From: Alphaproteobacteria bacterium CG11_big_fil_rev_8_21_14_0_20_44_7 | GTDB lineage: Bacteria; Pseudomonadota; Alphaproteobacteria; Rickettsiales; 21-14-0-20-44-7 | Reading direction: 5' to 3' | DNA: 16,842 nucleotides | NCBI GenBank assembly: GCA_002787615.1 | Contig: PCXJ01000016.1 | Coordinates: 1-16,842, forward strand | In this document: piece by piece, positions 14,756 to 16,842 of the stretch | Layout of the letters: every line of letters begins with the position of its first letter | Numbering within the stretch: the stretch's first letter is position 1 | Notes under the pieces: generated by a model | What the model was told of the DNA's origin: nothing | Database searches by the model: none | The model's input: the letters and a program-made list of their open reading frames with translations, nothing else | Made by a program: the position numbers and the translations under genes

Positions 14756-14810
14756 TACCAACAGTAATTCTTAAATTGGTACTGTGAGCCCATCTATAAC
14801 AGACTCACAG
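14756..14810 (-). promoter_or_regulatory. Two back-to-back stem-loops in the nrdB 5' region
   Basis: CTGTGAG/CTCACAG (14782-14788/14804-14810) and TACCAA/TTGGTA (14756-14761/14776-14781) are perfect 7-bp and 6-bp inverted repeats that touch at 14781/14782. On the minus strand they lie between the H1-like stop and the nrdB ribosome-binding site. Neither is followed by a run of T. They may set a processing site or attenuate read-through into nrdB. No NrdR-box sequence was recognised. Confidence 0.45.
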
Positions 14811-14825
14811 ATTAAAACCAAAAAG

Positions 14826-15158
14826 TTATTTTTTCTTTTTCGCAGCAGGTTTCTTCGCTGCCGGTTTCTTCGCTGCCGGTTTCTTCGCTGCCGCTTTTTT
14901 AGGAGCTGCTTTTTTCGCCGCAGGCTTCTTTGCAGCAGGCTTCTTTGCAGCAGGTTTCTTAGGAGCTGCTTTTTTTGCCGCAGGTTTCTTCGCTGCCGCT
15001 TTTTTAGGAGCTGCTTTTTTCGCCGCCGGTTTCTTTGCCGCCGGTTTCTTCGCTACTGCCTTTTTAGGAGCAGCCTTCTTTGCCGCCGGTTTCTTCGCTA
15101 CTGCCTTTTTAGGAGCAGCTTTTTTCGCCGGAGCTTTCTTTGTTGTTGTTGTAGCCAT
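14826..15158 (-). CDS. Histone H1-like Lys/Ala/Pro-rich DNA-binding protein
   Basis: The 110-residue protein is MATTTT, then exactly 20 pentapeptides of the form KKxxx (mostly KKPAA, KKAAP, KKAAA, KKAVA), then KKKK. It uses only Met, Ala, Thr, Lys, Pro and Val. Lysine makes up 44 of 110 residues and there are no acidic residues. This composition matches the C-terminal tail of histone H1 and bacterial H1-like proteins (AlgP, HctB type), which bind and condense DNA without a folded domain. A purine-rich GAGAG lies a few bases before the ATG. The gene starts 27 bp after nrdA and is followed by nrdB, so the three are probably co-transcribed. Direct DNA binding is inferred from composition. The opposite strand is also open through the repeat, but only as a by-product of its codon pattern. 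Confidence 0.82.
   Translation of the reverse strand: MATTTTKKAPAKKAAPKKAVAKKPAAKKAAPKKAVAKKPAAKKPAAKKAAPKKAAAKKPAAKKAAPKKPAAKKPAAKKPAAKKAAPKKAAAKKPAAKKPAAKKPAAKKKK
14841..15140 (-). repeat. 15-bp-period tandem repeat coding for 20 pentapeptides
   Basis: The 300 bp repeat with a 15-bp unit, with higher-order blocks in which AAP, AVA or AAA, and PAA units follow one another. Near-identical units such as GCCGGTTTCTTCGCT (+ strand) recur side by side. The array should be prone to change copy number by slippage without breaking the frame. Confidence 0.85.
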
Positions 15159-15185
15159 TTTTTACTCTCTGTTTTTGTTATTGGA

Positions 15186-16842
15186 TTATTGACAAGCAAG
15201 ACACTCATCATACTTATTGCCGTCATGCGGCTGCTTCAGGCTCATTTCAAGTTGCAACTCCCCTACCTTATGGGACACCTTGTCTGAGCGCTGAATTGAG
15301 GTTGAACGGCAATAATAAAGAGATTTCACTCCCTTTTTCCAAGCAGCGAAATGCACTTGATGCAATTCACGCTTACTTACATTACCGGGCATAAACAAGT
15401 TAACACTTTGCGCCTGACAGATAAACATGGCGCGGTCTGCGGCATGTTCAACCACCCAACGCTGGTCAATTTCCTGAGCTGTTTTGAACACGTCTTTTTC
15501 GTCTTGCGTTAAGAAATCCAAATGCTGAACAGAACCCTCGCCTGAAGAAATCGAAGCCCATGTATCTTCATCATCAGCGTTATTATCCTGCAATATTTTT
15601 CTCAAATATTTGTTTTTCACGGTAAATGAACCGGTCAGAGTTTTTTGCACAAAACTATTTGCTGCAACCGGCTCAATCCCCGGAGAAGAATTTCCGGCAA
15701 TAATTGAAATACTCGCGGTTGGCGCGATTGCCATTTTGTTGCTGAAGCGCTCTTTTGAACCGCATTCTTCCGCATCAAGGCAAGGCCCGCGCTCTTCACC
15801 CAATTTGAGTGAGGCCGCATCAGCTTCTTGGCGGATATGTTCAAATATCTTTTTATTCCAGACTTTTGCCATTACCGATTCAAACGGAATCATTTTCTTT
15901 TGCAGATATGAATGGAAGCCCATCACACCCAAACCAACCGAGCGTTCCCGCAAGGCCGAATATGTTGCGCGCGCCATAGATTCAGGCGCAGTATCGATAA
16001 AATCTTGCAAAACATTATCCAAAAAGCGCATTACATCTTCAACAAAACCTTTATCATCTTTCCACTCGTCATAAGTTTCCAAATTCATTGAGCTTAAGCA
16101 ACATACCGCCGTGCGGCTTTTGCCGAGATGGTCATCACCTGTTGGCAGAGTAATTTCGCTACATAGGTTCGAAGTTTTGACCTCAAGGCCAAGCTGCTTG
16201 TGATGCTCAGGAATTGCCCGATTCACCGCATCTATGAAAAGCATATACGGCTCGCCGGTTTCAATCCTCGAAGTCAGCAGCTTGACCCATAAGTCACGCG
16301 CTTTGACAGTATCTACTACATGGTTATCTTTCGGGCTTCTTAAATGCCACTCGCCGTCACTTTCCACAGCTTCCATGAATTCATCAGTAATAACAATACC
16401 ATGATGAATATTTAATGTTTTGCGATTTGGATCGCCTCCGGTTGGACGGCGAATTTCTATAAATTCTTCAATTTCAGGATGCCAGATTGGCATATACACA
16501 GCCGAGCTACCACGACGCAATGAACCTTGAGAAATCGCCAGAGTGAGCGAATCCTGCACGCGCAAGAAAGGAATAACGCCAGAGGTTTTACCATTACCGC
16601 GCACACCCTCACCGATTGAACGCAAATTGCCCCAATAACTGCCAATTCCACCGCCACGGCTTGCAAGCCAAACATTTTCATTCCACAAATCCACAATGCC
16701 GCCCAAGCTATCTTGAGTTTCATTGAGGAAGCATGAAATCGGCATACCGCGATTTGTCCCGCCATTAGAAAGAATCGGCGTAGCCGGCATAAACCATAAT
16801 TTGCTCATATAATCATAAAGACGCTGAGCATGAGCAGAATCA
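15186..16842 (-). CDS. nrdA: Class Ia ribonucleotide reductase, alpha (R1) subunit, 5' end cut by the window
   Basis: R1 reduces ribonucleoside diphosphates using a thiyl radical. The frame runs off the right edge; codons before the Met at 16808 still read as conserved protein (DSAHAQRLYDY), so that Met is internal and the N-terminal cone domain lies outside. Visible landmarks include FMPATPILSNGGT, the active-site cysteine in ISCFLNE, the radical cysteine in NLCSEITLP, its redox partner in AVCCLSSMN, the radical-transfer tyrosines in SLYYCRS and the C-terminal shuttle pair ECLACQ. About 551 residues are present and end at a clean stop. It is the first of three genes in the order nrdA, H1-like, nrdB. 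Confidence 0.96.
   Translation of the reverse strand, partial: DSAHAQRLYDYMSKLWFMPATPILSNGGTNRGMPISCFLNETQDSLGGIVDLWNENVWLASRGGGIGSYWGNLRSIGEGVRGNGKTSGVIPFLRVQDSLTLAISQGSLRRGSSAVYMPIWHPEIEEFIEIRRPTGGDPNRKTLNIHHGIVITDEFMEAVESDGEWHLRSPKDNHVVDTVKARDLWVKLLTSRIETGEPYMLFIDAVNRAIPEHHKQLGLEVKTSNLCSEITLPTGDDHLGKSRTAVCCLSSMNLETYDEWKDDKGFVEDVMRFLDNVLQDFIDTAPESMARATYSALRERSVGLGVMGFHSYLQKKMIPFESVMAKVWNKKIFEHIRQEADAASLKLGEERGPCLDAEECGSKERFSNKMAIAPTASISIIAGNSSPGIEPVAANSFVQKTLTGSFTVKNKYLRKILQDNNADDEDTWASISSGEGSVQHLDFLTQDEKDVFKTAQEIDQRWVVEHAADRAMFICQAQSVNLFMPGNVSKRELHQVHFAAWKKGVKSLYYCRSTSIQRSDKVSHKVGELQLEMSLKQPHDGNKYDECLACQ

Noticed and set aside
14720..14825. NrdR boxes upstream of nrdB
   Set aside because: No ACACTATATATAGTG-like sequence is found. 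The inverted repeats present do not resemble NrdR boxes.
14784..15287. 167-residue + strand frame rich in Arg, Phe, Cys and Leu
   Set aside because: It is the reverse reading of the KKxxx repeat gene. The period and composition come from the minus-strand codons, and it overlaps the conserved nrdA 3' end.
1..16842. CRISPR arrays, tRNA or rRNA genes, transposases, prophage genes
   Set aside because: I looked for spaced direct repeats, cloverleaf-like sequence and mobile-element proteins and found none. The only regular repeat array is the coding one at 14841-15140.

Overview
The window reads as a stretch of an alphaproteobacterial chromosome with moderately AT-rich DNA. Three things point there: an F1-only ATP synthase operon (no F0 genes beside it), a Lys/Ala-rich N-terminal extension on AtpD, and an acidic ORF tail just upstream of a bifunctional Rel/Spo gene, as in an rpoZ-rsh arrangement. 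Compact gene spacing, a shortened PriA and palindromic intergenic elements suggest a deep-branching lineage (Rickettsiales, Holosporales or Micavibrio-like). That placement is inference; no 16S or search was available.

Layout. Positions 1-36 hold a C-terminal tail that may be rpoZ. Then come rsh (115-2283, +; apparently leaderless) and priA (2297-4240, +). A protein of unknown function (4237-4839, -) converges on priA with overlapping stop codons. An intergenic stretch (4840-5065) contains an 84-bp palindromic element. The F1 operon follows on the minus strand, read right to left: atpH, a small second delta-like gene, atpA, atpG, atpD, atpC (10271 to 5066). A GtrB/DPM-type glycosyltransferase (10343-11269, +) diverges from atpH. 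Two related type IV prepilin-like genes (12839 to 11282, -) and a gene of unknown function (12963-13586, +) follow. A 122-bp imperfect palindrome (13635-13756) abuts the nrdB stop. The right end is a class Ia ribonucleotide reductase locus on the minus strand: nrdA (running off the edge), a histone H1-like Lys/Ala/Pro protein, then nrdB.

Most of the window is housekeeping: the stringent response, replication restart, ATP synthesis and dNTP supply. The best candidate for something undescribed is the 96-residue gene between atpH and atpA. It matches only the C-terminal half of the AtpH it follows, is translationally coupled to it, and is intact, so the F1 operon seems to encode an extra partial delta/OSCP subunit. 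Also notable are an epsilon subunit with no C-terminal helical domain, H1-like basic sequence both as a free protein inside the nrd cluster and as the AtpD tail, and two structurally distinct palindromic elements in intergenic DNA.
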